The position numbers and the translations under genes were made by a program. A stretch of 64,000 nucleotides of DNA from Paenibacillus oenotherae (GTDB taxonomy: Bacteria; Bacillota; Bacilli; Paenibacillales; Paenibacillaceae). Below are positions 33,947-42,111 of this stretch, in pieces. The notes beneath the pieces were generated by a model. The model did no database searches. It saw only the letters and a program-made list of their open reading frames with translations, and had not been told where the DNA came from. Where the stretch lies: contig NZ_JAHZIJ010000016.1 in the NCBI RefSeq assembly GCF_019443105.1, forward strand, positions 50,759-114,758, written 5' to 3'. Numbering within the stretch: the first letter of the stretch is position 1; every line of letters starts with the position of its first letter.

Positions 33947-36211
33947 ATGGCTGAGACGACACAGCAGGCAAGGGAAGAGGAGCTGGAAGCCGGAGCGGGC
34001 GGCAAGGCTGAGCTGACTCCCGAGGAGCAGAAGGCGGAGCAGGAGCGCATCATTAAGCGAATCAGCGCCGAGCTCAGTATTCCGCTGACGAAAGTGAAAT
34101 CGGCGGTTGGCCTGCTTGATGAGGGGAATACGATTCCGTTCATCGCCCGTTACCGCAAAGAGATGACAGGCGAGCTGGACGAGAACGATCTGCGCGGCAT
34201 TGAGGACAAGCTTCAATATATGCGGGGATTGGAGACGCGCAAGCGCGAGGTTATCCGGCTCATCGATGAGCAGGGCAAGCTGACGGCTGAGTTGAAAGGA
34301 GCTATTGAAGCTTCCGTCAAGCTGCAGGAAGTTGAGGACCTGTACCGGCCTTACCGCCAGAAGCGGAAGACACGCGCCAGCGTTGCGAAGGAACGGGGAC
34401 TTGAGCCGCTTGCAGACTGGCTGCTGTCCCAGCCGCGGCAAGGTGAGCCGCTGCGCGAGGCAGCGCGGTACATTGATGCCGACAAGGGCGTAGCGACAGC
34501 TGAAGAGGCGATTCAGGGAGCGATGGATATTATCGCCGAAGGAATTGCGGATGATGCCAAAATCCGCACATGGGTGCGCAGACATACTTTCGAGCAGGGG
34601 ATTATCCGGACGGAAGCGAAGGATGCCGCGCAGGAGAGTGTCTATGAGATGTATTATGCTTATCAGGAGCCTGTCAAGCGCCTGCCGCCGCACCGGACAC
34701 TTGCGATCAACCGTGCGGAGCGCGAGGAGGTGCTTCGCGTATCGCTGGATGTGCCGAATGAGCGGATTCACGATTATATCGACCGTCAAATTATTCGCGG
34801 CGGAACAACCTCGCCGATTCGCGAACTGCTTGTCGGCACGATAGAGGATGCCTACAAACGGTTAATCGCTCCGTCAATTGAGCGTGAGGTGCGTGGCGAG
34901 CTGACGGAGAAGGCTGAAGAGCACGCGATTAGCATCTTCTCGGCGAATCTGCGCAACCTGCTGCTTCAGCCGCCTGTGAGAGGCCATGTCGTGCTTGGCG
35001 TCGATCCGGCGTTCCGTACAGGCTGCAAGCTGGCGGTTGTCGATGAGACCGGCAAGCTGCTGGAGGTCGCGGTCTGCTACCCGACGGCCCCGCATAACAA
35101 GGTAGACGCGGCAGAGAAGATGATTAGCGGACTGATCGACAAGCATGGAGCCGAGCTTATAGTTATCGGGAACGGGACGGCCTCCCGTGAGACGGAGCAG
35201 TTTATTGCCGCACTGATCAACAAGAGAAAATCTGCGGGCGCTGACAGGGGACGCGAGCTCAAGTACATTATCGTCAATGAAGCGGGTGCGAGCGTTTATT
35301 CCGCCTCGAAGCTTGCACAGAGCGAGTTTCCGTCACTGGACGTGGCGGAGCGCAGCGCTGTATCCATCGCACGCCGGCTGCAAGACCCGCTTGCCGAGCT
35401 CGTGAAGATCGAGCCCAAAGCAATTGGTGTCGGCCAGTATCAGCATGATGTCAGCCAGAAGCGTCTGGAGGAGAGTCTTGGAGGGGTTGTAGAGTCGGCG
35501 GTGAACCATGTCGGCGTAGATGTGAATACCGCTTCGCCGTCACTGCTCTCCTATGTAGCTGGCATCAATGCCACGATCTCCAAAAACATCGTAAAATATC
35601 GCGAGGAGAACGGCAAATTCAGCGACCGCAAAGCGCTGCAGAGCGTCCCGAGGCTGGGAGCCAAAACCTACGAGCAGTGCATCGGCTTTATTCGCGTGCC
35701 GGAGAGTCCCAACCCGCTTGATCGCACGCCGATCCATCCGGAGTCATACGCGGTCGTGGACAAGCTGTGCAAGGAGCTGGGGTTGAAGCTTGATGATCTA
35801 GGCACAGAGGCGTTTAAAGCGGCTCTGGCGGCTGTGGGAACCGAGGAGGTCGCTGCAAGGCTCGGCGTTGGTGTGCCGACGTTAAGGGACATTTTGGACA
35901 GCCTGCTCCGTCCTGGACGCGATCCGCGCGAGGAGCTGCCGCCGCCGATATTCCACACGGAGGTGCTGGATATCGAGGATCTGAAGGCTGGCATGGAGCT
36001 GCATGGGACAGTACGCAATGTCATTGATTTCGGCGCGTTCGTCGATATCGGAATCAAGAATGACGGGCTTGTCCATATTTCACAGATGAGCACGAAGTTT
36101 ATCAAGCATCCCATGGATGTGGTGTCCGTCGGCGACACTGTAACCGTCTGGGTACTAAGCGTGGATACGAAGAAAGGCCGTGTCAGCTTGACGATGCGAA
36201 AGCCGGATTAA
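33947..36211 (+). CDS. tex: Tex family S1 RNA-binding protein
   Basis: The 754-residue protein has all Tex domains in order: N-terminal helical region with NTIPFIARYRKEMTGELDE (about 65-85), YqgF-type RNase H-like domain (VLGVDPAFRTGCKLAVVDETGK, about 348-370), helix-hairpin-helix region (DVNTASPSLLSYVAGINATISKNIV, KALQSVPRLGAKTYEQCIGF), and C-terminal S1 domain (GMELHGTVRNVIDFGAFVDIGI). Tex binds RNA and acts in transcription elongation and ribosome turnover. There is an ~18-residue extra acidic N terminus. RBS ATGGAGGA precedes the ATG. Confidence 0.95.
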   Translation: MAETTQQAREEELEAGAGGKAELTPEEQKAEQERIIKRISAELSIPLTKVKSAVGLLDEGNTIPFIARYRKEMTGELDENDLRGIEDKLQYMRGLETRKREVIRLIDEQGKLTAELKGAIEASVKLQEVEDLYRPYRQKRKTRASVAKERGLEPLADWLLSQPRQGEPLREAARYIDADKGVATAEEAIQGAMDIIAEGIADDAKIRTWVRRHTFEQGIIRTEAKDAAQESVYEMYYAYQEPVKRLPPHRTLAINRAEREEVLRVSLDVPNERIHDYIDRQIIRGGTTSPIRELLVGTIEDAYKRLIAPSIEREVRGELTEKAEEHAISIFSANLRNLLLQPPVRGHVVLGVDPAFRTGCKLAVVDETGKLLEVAVCYPTAPHNKVDAAEKMISGLIDKHGAELIVIGNGTASRETEQFIAALINKRKSAGADRGRELKYIIVNEAGASVYSASKLAQSEFPSLDVAERSAVSIARRLQDPLAELVKIEPKAIGVGQYQHDVSQKRLEESLGGVVESAVNHVGVDVNTASPSLLSYVAGINATISKNIVKYREENGKFSDRKALQSVPRLGAKTYEQCIGFIRVPESPNPLDRTPIHPESYAVVDKLCKELGLKLDDLGTEAFKAALAAVGTEEVAARLGVGVPTLRDILDSLLRPGRDPREELPPPIFHTEVLDIEDLKAGMELHGTVRNVIDFGAFVDIGIKNDGLVHISQMSTKFIKHPMDVVSVGDTVTVWVLSVDTKKGRVSLTMRKPD

Positions 36212-36215
36212 ATAA

Positions 36216-36270
36216 AGAGGGTGTTATCTGGGAGCAGCACGGCTGCTGCCAACAGATAACACCCTTTTAT
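36216..36270 (+). terminator. Terminator after tex
   Basis: 13-bp stem AGGGTGTTATCTG / CAGATAACACCCT with an inner GCAGC/GCTGC stem, then TTTT. Confidence 0.93.
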
Positions 36271-36313
36271 CGTACACGACATGCTCATTATGCTTATGCG
36301 TTGCAAGCATCCG

Positions 36314-36454
36314 TTATAAGCTCGCAGAATCTTCGTCGGGACGCTTCCTGGTGCGATAGAAATACCAGCAATCGTTAAGCAGACGAATCTGCCGGCGGTC
36401 CTTCTTCAAGAAAGCGCGCATCAGTTGATTGCACAGCCATTGCGGCACAGTCAT
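36314..36454 (-). CDS. cmpA: Cortex morphogenetic protein CmpA
   Basis: The 44-46-residue product (V/M)PQWLCNQLMRAFLKKDRR continues with QIRLLNDCWYFYR and a short acidic tail. This is the CmpA pattern (B. subtilis: 37 residues, MPxWL...FLxKDxxQIxLLNxCWYFYR). CmpA works with SpoIVA quality control and ClpXP in spore coat/cortex assembly. GGAAGGAGG lies upstream; GTG at 36448 (giving MPQW) has ideal spacing and ATG at 36454 is closer. The gene is small enough to be missed by length cut-offs. Confidence 0.9.
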   Translation of the reverse strand: MTVPQWLCNQLMRAFLKKDRRQIRLLNDCWYFYRTRKRPDEDSASL

Positions 36455-36602
36455 CGCCCTCCTTCCGGCTGTCACTTGTTGTAGCAGTAACTAGCTTATG
36501 GAGATAGGCGAATGTCCGTGCAGGTCCACTCCAGCTTTTGCCTGAGCAGCGTCAGCCGTCTTGGCTGCAATGCCGTCCAGAGACTGAAGGATAGAGCATG
36601 GC

Positions 36603-36956
36603 TTATGCGTCCATTTCCTCTTCGTACCACTGCTCCAGCTGCGCTTGCAAGGCGCGGATCTCGGTCAGCAGCGAGATGAGGGGATAGGCTTTCTCTTGAA
36701 TGGAGGAGAATTGCTTCTCCAGTTCATTCATATAATCGAGGCCGGATTGGATGGGGAGCGCCTTGTCATGAAGCTCCAGATCCGCACATTCCGCTACAGC
36801 GTATGGAAGTGAGGGGACGTTGCTCGCCGTCAGCTTGTCGATTTCTTTATGCAGACGCAGATTGAGCGCGCTGAGCTGGTAGGCATGTGATTCCGGCATC
36901 TCCACGAACGAAAGGCCTTGCTCATCCTTCATTACAATATAACGCATCAGTGCCAT
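36603..36956 (-). CDS. Hypothetical helical protein
   Basis: The 117-residue protein starts with a beta strand (MRYIVMKDEQGLSFVEMPE) and continues with helices and a coiled-coil end (LLTEIRALQAQLEQWYEEEMD). Relatives appear in Paenibacillus genomes as unnamed proteins, in my recollection, without solid function. It stands between cmpA and the sprT-like gene, with its own promoter region of 120 nt. Function unknown. Confidence 0.6.
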   Translation of the reverse strand: MALMRYIVMKDEQGLSFVEMPESHAYQLSALNLRLHKEIDKLTASNVPSLPYAVAECADLELHDKALPIQSGLDYMNELEKQFSSIQEKAYPLISLLTEIRALQAQLEQWYEEEMDA

Positions 36957-37110
36957 TATTCATTACACTCTCCCTTGGAATCGAGCAGGTAAATACTACT
37001 TGACAGTGTAGCGTATTCATCCTTTAAAATTCAAGTAGGCAGTCCAATTCTGCGGGAGCATTTATTGGAGAGCATGAATGGGACTGGCAAAAACATTTAG
37101 GAGAATGATG

Positions 37111-37590
37111 ATGCAGGATGAGATGCTGCAAGCATGGATAGAGCGGATATCGCTTCATTATTTCGGGCTGCCGTTCCGTCACAAGGCGAGCTTCAACAGC
37201 CGGCTGACCGCGACGGGCGGGCGGTATTTTACCAAATCGCATAATATCGAGATATCACCGCATCAGCTCGCGAACTATGGACCGGAAGAGACGGAGAAAA
37301 TCATCAAGCATGAGCTGTGCCATTATCATTTGCATATCATGAACCGGGGATACCGGCACCGCGATGCCGACTTCAAGCAGTTATTGGCAAAGGTCGGAGG
37401 CACACGCTTCTGCAAATCGCTTCCCGGACGCGAGAAGCGCCAATCACAGCCTTATAAATACAAGCTGGTATGCCGAAGCTGTAATTCAGAATATTTGCGC
37501 AAAAGAAGGATTGATCCTGAACGATTCGCCTGTGGAAAGTGCCGCGGAAATTTATTGATTTATAAGCTTGACTTCAAAGTTGAATCATGA
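37111..37590 (+). CDS. SprT family metalloprotease-like protein (YdcK type)
   Basis: The ATG at 37111 has AGGAG 7 nt upstream; an ATG 33 nt further out includes that site in the coding region. The ~159-residue protein has LHYFGLPFRHKASFNSRLTATGGRY (in parts), the zinc-protease helix HELCHYH (about 69-75), and a C-terminal zinc ribbon CRSCNSEYLRKRRI ... CGKCRGNL. SprT/Spartan-like proteins bind DNA or nucleoprotein in eukaryotes; the bacterial role is poorly defined. A tRNA gene follows 28 nt after the stop. Confidence 0.88.
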   Translation: MQDEMLQAWIERISLHYFGLPFRHKASFNSRLTATGGRYFTKSHNIEISPHQLANYGPEETEKIIKHELCHYHLHIMNRGYRHRDADFKQLLAKVGGTRFCKSLPGREKRQSQPYKYKLVCRSCNSEYLRKRRIDPERFACGKCRGNLLIYKLDFKVES

Positions 37591-37618
37591 TATATTCTTT
37601 CTTGTCACTAAATTATAT

Positions 37619-37694
37619 TCCCTGATAGCTCAGTTGGTAGAGCACTCGACTGTTAATCGAGTTGTCACAGGTTCGAGTCCTGTTCGGGGAGCCA
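37619..37694 (+). tRNA. tRNA-Asn (GTT)
   Basis: Cloverleaf with acceptor TCCCTGA/TCGGGGA, D-arm AGCTCAGTTGGTAGAGC, anticodon loop CTGTTAA, T-loop GGTTCGAGTCC and encoded CCA. Confidence 0.96.
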
Positions 37695-37699
37695 TTTCT

Positions 37700-37790
37700 G
37701 GAGAGATACCCAAGTGGCTCAAGGGGACCCTCTGCTAAGGGGTTAGACTGCGCAAGTGGTGCGAGGGTTCGAATCCCTCTCTCTCCGCCA
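37700..37790 (+). tRNA. tRNA-Ser (GCT)
   Basis: Acceptor GGAGAGA/TCTCTCC, anticodon GCT, long variable arm (GACTGCGCAAGTGGTGC), T-loop GGTTCGAATCC and encoded CCA. Confidence 0.95.
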
Positions 37791-37804
37791 CATAAAGTTT
37801 GAAC

Positions 37805-37835
37805 AAGTGGGCCGATAAGCTTGGTCCTTTTTGTT
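37805..37835 (+). terminator. Weak terminator-like hairpin after tRNA-Ser
   Basis: GGGCC ... GGTCC with one G-U pair, followed by T5. Confidence 0.45.
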
Positions 37836-37877
37836 TGCCTGAATGAGGCCTGTCTCAAAAAGCTTTGAAAAAAAAGC

Positions 37878-37906
37878 TTGCACTTGTTAGCGTAATTGGT
37901 TATAAT
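37878..37906 (+). promoter_or_regulatory. Promoter of the tRNA-Glu/Lys/Leu cluster
   Basis: TTGCAC (37878-37883), 17 bp, TATAAT (37901-37906). The sequence is near consensus and sits 45 bp before tRNA-Glu. Confidence 0.85.
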
Positions 37907-37950
37907 CATACCTGTCGTCTTAAAGCATGATGGCTAATTACATTCATTTC

Positions 37951-38025
37951 GGCCCGTTGGTCAAGGGGTTAAGACACCTCCCTTTCACGGAGGTAACAGG
38001 GGTTCGAATCCCCTACGGGTCACCA
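37951..38025 (+). tRNA. tRNA-Glu (TTC)
   Basis: Acceptor GGCCCGT/ACGGGTC, anticodon loop CTTTCAC (TTC), T-loop GGTTCGAATCC and encoded CCA. Confidence 0.95.
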
Positions 38026-38031
38026 TCATTT

Positions 38032-38107
38032 GAGCCATTAGCTCAGTTGGTAGAGCACCTGACTTTTAATCAGGGTGTCGTAGGTTCGAGTCCTACATGG
38101 CTCACCA
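38032..38107 (+). tRNA. tRNA-Lys (TTT)
   Basis: Acceptor GAGCCAT/ATGGCTC, anticodon loop CTTTTAA, D-arm AGCTCAGTTGGTAGAGC and encoded CCA. Confidence 0.96.
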
Positions 38108-38158
38108 TTTGCTTTACCTCAAGAGCAAATGTATACTTTAGAAGCAACAATTGAATAT

Positions 38159-38240
38159 GCGGTCGTGGTGGAACGGCAGACACACCATCTTGAGGGGGTG
38201 GCGTCCTATGGACGTGAGGGTTCAAATCCCTCCGACCGCA
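38159..38240 (+). tRNA. tRNA-Leu (GAG), CCA not encoded
   Basis: Acceptor GCGGTCG/CGACCGC, anticodon loop TTGAGGG (GAG), long variable arm and T-loop GGTTCAAATCC. The discriminator A is followed by TCC, so CCA must be added. Confidence 0.95.
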
Positions 38241-38254
38241 TCCTAGAAAAGAAC

Positions 38255-38298
38255 TTGGAATTCCTTGTTATAAGGGATTTCAGGTTTTTTTTGTTTTT
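38255..38298 (+). terminator. Terminator of the tRNA cluster
   Basis: GGAATTCCTT-gttat-AAGGGATTTC (one bulge), then T8. Confidence 0.75.
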
Positions 38299-38506
38299 AA
38301 ACGCATAAGTGTGGAGTTACAGGCAAGAGTTTTAAAGAAATGATAAAAATTTACATTCGAATTCATATTGTAATAAATATTATGCTATTGTAGGTTTAGC
38401 GCGATGAGAAATAGGGTATCGAACAAGTGGCGAACTATGCGCAGCACAGATAAAGATGTCTTTACTATAAGTGGGGATTGAATGGAGAGTGTGGGAGGGA
38501 AATCAA

Positions 38507-38764
38507 GTGTCAGCATTTATTTTTGTAGCAACAGCAGCAATTATTTTTTTTCTAGTCGCAGCATGCCTAAAAGATAGAAAAAGAAAGCCGTATCAGTTGA
38601 TTATATTTAATCTGATCGTAGCTTTCGTTGGTGCACTATTAGGAATGATCATTCCTAATGAGATGGATTTGAACGGATTTTTGATTTTCATCTTATACAT
38701 TTTTGTAACGTTCGGTTACATTTTTCTATACTGTTTGAAAATTAATATTCCGGTTAGAAGTTAA
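38507..38764 (+). CDS. Small membrane protein, hypothetical
   Basis: The GTG at 38507 has GGGAGGGAA about 6 nt upstream; the frame extends further to 38471 without RBS. The ~85-residue product has three hydrophobic segments (about 1-20, 30-50 and 55-78) separated by a basic loop (KDRKRKPYQ). I do not recognise a family. The surrounding 38300-38470 is AT-rich and holds no gene I can support. Confidence 0.55.
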   Translation: MSAFIFVATAAIIFFLVAACLKDRKRKPYQLIIFNLIVAFVGALLGMIIPNEMDLNGFLIFILYIFVTFGYIFLYCLKINIPVRS

Positions 38765-38861
38765 GCTTGCTAGAAGCATACAAATATATGGAACTTGCCC
38801 ATCAATTAGGCGTATAAATGAAGGGTTTGTAAAAACGGTATTGGATAAAGGAGTTTGATTG

Positions 38862-40112
38862 ATGAAAAAGGTTAGCGCACTATTCATGTCTTTTGTATTA
38901 TTGTTGGTAATCTCGACAGCTGCATATGCTGAAACAAAGCCTGCTGGCAAGCCGATTTCCGTTTGGCTGGGAGATCAGCAGGTTCAACTGGGCAGCCAGG
39001 CTCCGATCATTGAACGCAGCACGACGCTAGTGCCAGCAGAGCCATTGCTGAAGGGACTTGGCTTCACTGTAACTTTGGATCAACAAGGCAAGGTTATATC
39101 AGCCACGAAGGACGATTTAACGATTACCCTGCAGGCTGGCAAACATGCCGCTTCTGTGAATGGTAAAGAAATTACGCTGCTTGTTGCTCCGAAAGCAGTT
39201 GGCAAAATTACATATGCGCCTGTCCGGTTTATTGCCGAAGCTGCAGGCTACAAAGTCACTTGGAATGGTGAACTGCGAGCGATAGCGCTTAAGGTCAAGC
39301 AGGACAGTAAAGGCTTCCTATGGAAGGTAGAGAACAACGGCAATACAGTTTATTTGCTGGGCTCGATCCATCTGGCCAATAAGGACATGTATCCGCTGAG
39401 CCGGCCTATTGAGCAAGCTTTTGCGGAATCCGATTATTTGGTGGTAGAGGCGGATATTACGAAGCCGATTGACGAAGAGATGGAAGGCAAGATTACGGAG
39501 CTGAGTACTTATACGGATGGTACGAAGCTGCAGGATCATGTATCGGCGGATACGTATAAGAAGGTAGGCGAATTTTTGACTGGAATCGGTCAGAGCCCAG
39601 ATGCGTTTGATCCATTTAAACCATGGAACATCTCGCTTGCTCTTAGCCAGATCAAATGGATGCAAGCAGGATACGATGGTTCGCTTGGCATCGATGCCTA
39701 TTTTCTGACTAAAGCAAATGAAAGCAGTCTGCCTATTCTGGAGCTGGAATCGATTGAGTTCCAACTCAAGATGTTTGACAGCTTTTCTCCTGAGCTTCAG
39801 GAGAAGCAGCTGATTGCCTCGCTTGAGTCCTTAGCGAGCGAAGAGTCGGAAATCGACAAGTTGTCTCAAGCATGGGTTGATGGTGATGACAATGCATTGC
39901 TCGGCGTTATTAATTCTGCGGCAGGGGAAGAGGAATACAATCAAATTATTCTTACTGACCGCAACAAGTCGATGATCGAGCTTATCAACGGTTACTTGGA
40001 TAAAGGAGACAACAAGACATATTTCGTCGTTGTTGGGGCTGCTCATTTAGTCGGTGAGTCGGGGATCGTCCCAGCGCTTGAAGGGAAAGGCTACACTGCT
40101 GTAAGACAGTAG
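38862..40112 (+). CDS. Secreted TraB/GumN family protein with copper-amine-oxidase-like N-terminal domain
   Basis: The 416-residue protein has a signal peptide (VSALFMSFVLLLVISTAAYA), then a Cu-amine-oxidase N-terminal-like repeat domain common in Paenibacillus surface proteins (about 30-145, LVPAEPLLKGLGFTVTLD, YAPVRFIAEAAGYKVTWNG), then a TraB/GumN domain (about 150-415) with both GxxH motifs: LGSIHLANKDMYPLS and VVGAAHLVGESGI. TraB/GumN proteins are related to Tiki-type metalloproteases. A secreted protease role is possible but unproven. RBS AAAGGAG lies 8 nt upstream. Confidence 0.88.
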   Translation: MKKVSALFMSFVLLLVISTAAYAETKPAGKPISVWLGDQQVQLGSQAPIIERSTTLVPAEPLLKGLGFTVTLDQQGKVISATKDDLTITLQAGKHAASVNGKEITLLVAPKAVGKITYAPVRFIAEAAGYKVTWNGELRAIALKVKQDSKGFLWKVENNGNTVYLLGSIHLANKDMYPLSRPIEQAFAESDYLVVEADITKPIDEEMEGKITELSTYTDGTKLQDHVSADTYKKVGEFLTGIGQSPDAFDPFKPWNISLALSQIKWMQAGYDGSLGIDAYFLTKANESSLPILELESIEFQLKMFDSFSPELQEKQLIASLESLASEESEIDKLSQAWVDGDDNALLGVINSAAGEEEYNQIILTDRNKSMIELINGYLDKGDNKTYFVVVGAAHLVGESGIVPALEGKGYTAVRQ

Positions 40113-40197
40113 TTAACGTTATTACATCAGTCGCTTTCGACGATAATGCACGGGTTGAAACGTACTGAACTGAACGACACGAAGAAGCTAAGTTATG

Positions 40198-40231
40198 AGA
40201 GACCTCCATTAATGTGGGGGTCTTTTTTTTT
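40198..40231 (+). terminator. Terminator after the TraB/GumN gene
   Basis: AGACCTCCA-ttaa-TGTGGGGGTCT stem, then T8. Confidence 0.88.
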
Positions 40232-40334
40232 CAGGATGTTGAGAAAGTCCAGCGGAATTTTTACTTTTAAGGGGGGAGCCAACCATTCCAATCGATAGCC
40301 GGTGATGACTTCAACTAACTTCAACTCAACAGGT

Positions 40335-40515
40335 AGAGAAAGAAGCCTGCGCAAGTGCAGGAATTTTTGGCTGAATAAGCTTTAATTGAAAAAAACCTGC
40401 GATAACGCAGGAATATCAGGGGAAATTGACAGATAGAGAGGAAATGCAGGGAAATTCCTGCCCTTTGGCAGGCATTCGGTCTTCAAGAGACCAGAGCTCG
40501 GAAATTCCTGTCCTC
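40335..40515 (+). repeat. Three-hairpin intergenic element, copy E (diverged sequence, perfect arms)
   Basis: CCTGC/GCAGG hairpins start at 40346, 40396 and 40457, with 50 and 61 nt between them, exactly as in copies A-D. Here the first two arms are fully complementary (GCAGG), where A-D have GCATG. A fourth hairpin GGTCT-tcaag-AGACC follows at about 40490-40504, at the place of the GAAACG/CGTTTC hairpin of A-D. There are no terminal inverted repeats. It lies between convergent genes. Confidence 0.75.
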
Positions 40516-40632
40516 TGAAAGTACCTCTATTACTAATGCTATAGATCTTTGCCCTTTTCAAAAGCCGGCTATTGAGTTCCCTGCGTAGATGCGTAGTGGG
40601 CGCCGACTGTATATCGAATTCAGACTTCATGT

Positions 40633-40797
40633 TTATTCCTTGGCTGATTGGCTGGAATCTGTTCCCCCGGGAGTTTTCTTGTCTTTCTGATACGCGACGA
40701 GGACGATTGTATCTCCATTCTCCTGGGATAGTTCATGCTCCATTCGATTGAGCTGCTGGATGGTTTCCACTGACAAATTCGCTGGAATGTAACTCAT
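40633..40797 (-). CDS. Small hypothetical protein
   Basis: The 54-residue product MSYIPANLSVETIQQLNRME continues with HELSQENGDTIVLVAYQKD and a Ser/Lys tail. GGAGGAGAA lies 6-8 nt upstream of the ATG at 40797 (a second ATG is at 40800). The amphipathic helix and short strand suggest a soluble protein. No family recognised. Repeat copy E lies downstream of it. Confidence 0.65.
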   Translation of the reverse strand: MSYIPANLSVETIQQLNRMEHELSQENGDTIVLVAYQKDKKTPGGTDSSQSAKE

Positions 40798-40995
40798 CAT
40801 TTCTCCTCCATCATTTTCATTTTAACAGCATGAGACAGCGGAATGGGTTCTGGAGCGTCAGCGTTCGTAAGCGCATTCCCCTGCCAAGCGAGCAGCGTGG
40901 TTGTCTATTCAATCGATAGTATGGCCTGATCAACGTTGCATTAATCCCGGTTTGTGAATTGGAACAAATAACATAGACTATTAGTGAATATATGC

Positions 40996-41034
40996 TATGA
41001 TTACAGGAAGGCTCCGTGAAGGAGCCTATTTTGT
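40996..41034 (+). promoter_or_regulatory. Promoter -10 and 5'-terminal hairpin of the GreA-like gene
   Basis: TATGAT (40996-41001) would place the transcription start near 41008. The message would then begin with the hairpin AGGCTCC-gtgaa-GGAGCCT (41009-41027), followed by ATTTTGTT and the GGGAGG ribosome site. It can act as a 5' stabiliser or, with its T-rich tail, as an attenuator. Confidence 0.5.
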
Positions 41035-41049
41035 TATAGGGAGGAAACT

Positions 41050-41550
41050 ATGTGGGCAGATGTATCGCGTATCTTATGCCGGGAGAGAGAACACGTATCG
41101 GAGGTGAATCGTTCTATGAACCGTAGTCTCGATGCTTCTATTGCAACAAGCTTGATCGAGCAGCTGGTGTTCTTCGATGAGCAGCGGCAGTCCTTGCTGG
41201 AGAGATTTTATCCGGATCATCACAGAGACCGCAGACGAATCGAACAGTTGATGAACAGGTACAGGAACCGTTTAGAACAAATCATTGCAGGCAACAATAC
41301 GAATACACTGGAGCATACGGTGCTGATTGGCAGTTATGTGAAGGTGAGGAATGAAGAGGACGGCACGATGGAGTCCTACTGCCTTGTACTGCCGGATGAT
41401 GCCAATATGGAGGAGCATTGCATTTCCTTCCTGTCCCCGATCGGTCAGGAGCTACTTCTATCCGATAAAGGCCAGACGATTACCGTCCAAACACCGGCAG
41501 GCAGCTATCAGCTTATAGTAGCGGAGATAGACTTTCATCTACCGGCATGA
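41050..41550 (+). CDS. GreA/GreB C-terminal domain protein (Rnk-like)
   Basis: The 166-residue protein has a helical N-terminal half (about 20-85, coiled-coil-like, many Arg) and a C-terminal GreA/GreB FKBP-like domain (about 95-165: TVLIGSYVKVRNEEDGTMESY ... LSPIGQELLLSDKGQTITVQTPAGSYQLIV in parts). It is close to Rnk or GreA paralogues that bind the RNA polymerase secondary channel, but the acidic tip typical of GreA (DE loop) is not clearly present. RBS AGGGAGG lies 5 nt upstream. Confidence 0.8.
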   Translation: MWADVSRILCREREHVSEVNRSMNRSLDASIATSLIEQLVFFDEQRQSLLERFYPDHHRDRRRIEQLMNRYRNRLEQIIAGNNTNTLEHTVLIGSYVKVRNEEDGTMESYCLVLPDDANMEEHCISFLSPIGQELLLSDKGQTITVQTPAGSYQLIVAEIDFHLPA

Positions 41551-41617
41551 AATAAGAGGAATAATAAAACGGTCAATATAGAAAGCAACGATAATTTATG
41601 AGTAAAGGATGATCACT

Positions 41618-41806
41618 TTGATCCAGATTAAAGAGTTTATTGATTCCGATATTTATTATGCCGAGAAGAAAGCGAATGAGTTTCTGGCGACTATATCTGA
41701 AGAGCAGTTCGTGGACATCCGCTACGGCACGATGGTAAAGACGAATCCGCAAAGAACGGAGTATCAGAGAAGCACGATACTGGTCATATATAAAACCGGC
41801 AGCTAG
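41618..41806 (+). CDS. Sporulation protein Cse60-like
   Basis: The TTG at 41618 has AAAGGATGA 8 nt upstream; an ATG at 41609 overlaps that site. The ~62-residue product MIQIKEFIDSDIYYAEKKAN is followed by EFLATISEEQFVDIRYG and ends in LVIYKTGS. This fits the Cse60 family (B. subtilis, about 60 residues, MIQVKEF...DxxxAExKANxFL). Cse60 is under sporulation sigma control in B. subtilis; its role is unclear. Confidence 0.75.
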   Translation: MIQIKEFIDSDIYYAEKKANEFLATISEEQFVDIRYGTMVKTNPQRTEYQRSTILVIYKTGS

Positions 41807-41846
41807 GATGCTATTGCTCCCAATGTTCCAATGAGGAGGGATATAG

Positions 41847-41978
41847 ATGAAGCTGGAAAAGACCGATCAAGAGCGCCAGGGTGATCGCTTATACAAGGTT
41901 TTTCTCGGGATTTCTATATCGTCGGCAATTGTATTGATCCTTATTGCTGCAGGCTGCATGATCTACAAATATATGTAG
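41847..41978 (+). CDS. Tiny single-span membrane protein
   Basis: The 43-residue product has a charged N terminus (MKLEKTDQERQGDRLYKV) and one transmembrane helix (VFLGISISSAIVLILIAAG). GAGGAGGG lies 8-10 nt before the ATG. It follows the Cse60-like gene by 40 nt in the same direction and may be co-transcribed. It is too short for family recognition. Confidence 0.6.
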   Translation: MKLEKTDQERQGDRLYKVFLGISISSAIVLILIAAGCMIYKYM

Positions 41979-42004
41979 GCGGACAATCCTGTGGTAAAAA
42001 ATAG

Positions 42005-42058
42005 TTGACACTTTTAATAATTATGTCATAATGATAATATCGTTATGACATAATTATT
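42005..42058 (+). promoter_or_regulatory. Promoter and perfect 16-bp inverted repeat operator of the NAD-salvage operon
   Basis: TTGACA (42005-42010), 16 bp, CATAAT (42027-42032). The -10 box lies inside AATAATTATGTCATAA (42016-42031), which is repeated inverted at 42043-42058 (TTATGACATAATTATT) with an 11-bp spacer. Binding of a dimeric repressor would block the promoter. The first gene encodes an NrtR-like regulator, the natural candidate. Confidence 0.85.
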
Positions 42059-42111
42059 TTTTTGTTTTTTCATATCGCTTTAATCGGTTGTATTGGAAGG
42101 TGGTTACTGTG

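Noticed and set aside
42016-42058. The inverted repeat before the Nudix gene considered as a terminator of the preceding small genes
   Set aside because: The stem is AT-only in large part with an 11-bp spacer and overlaps a good -35/-10 promoter, which fits an operator better. A minor terminator effect cannot be excluded.
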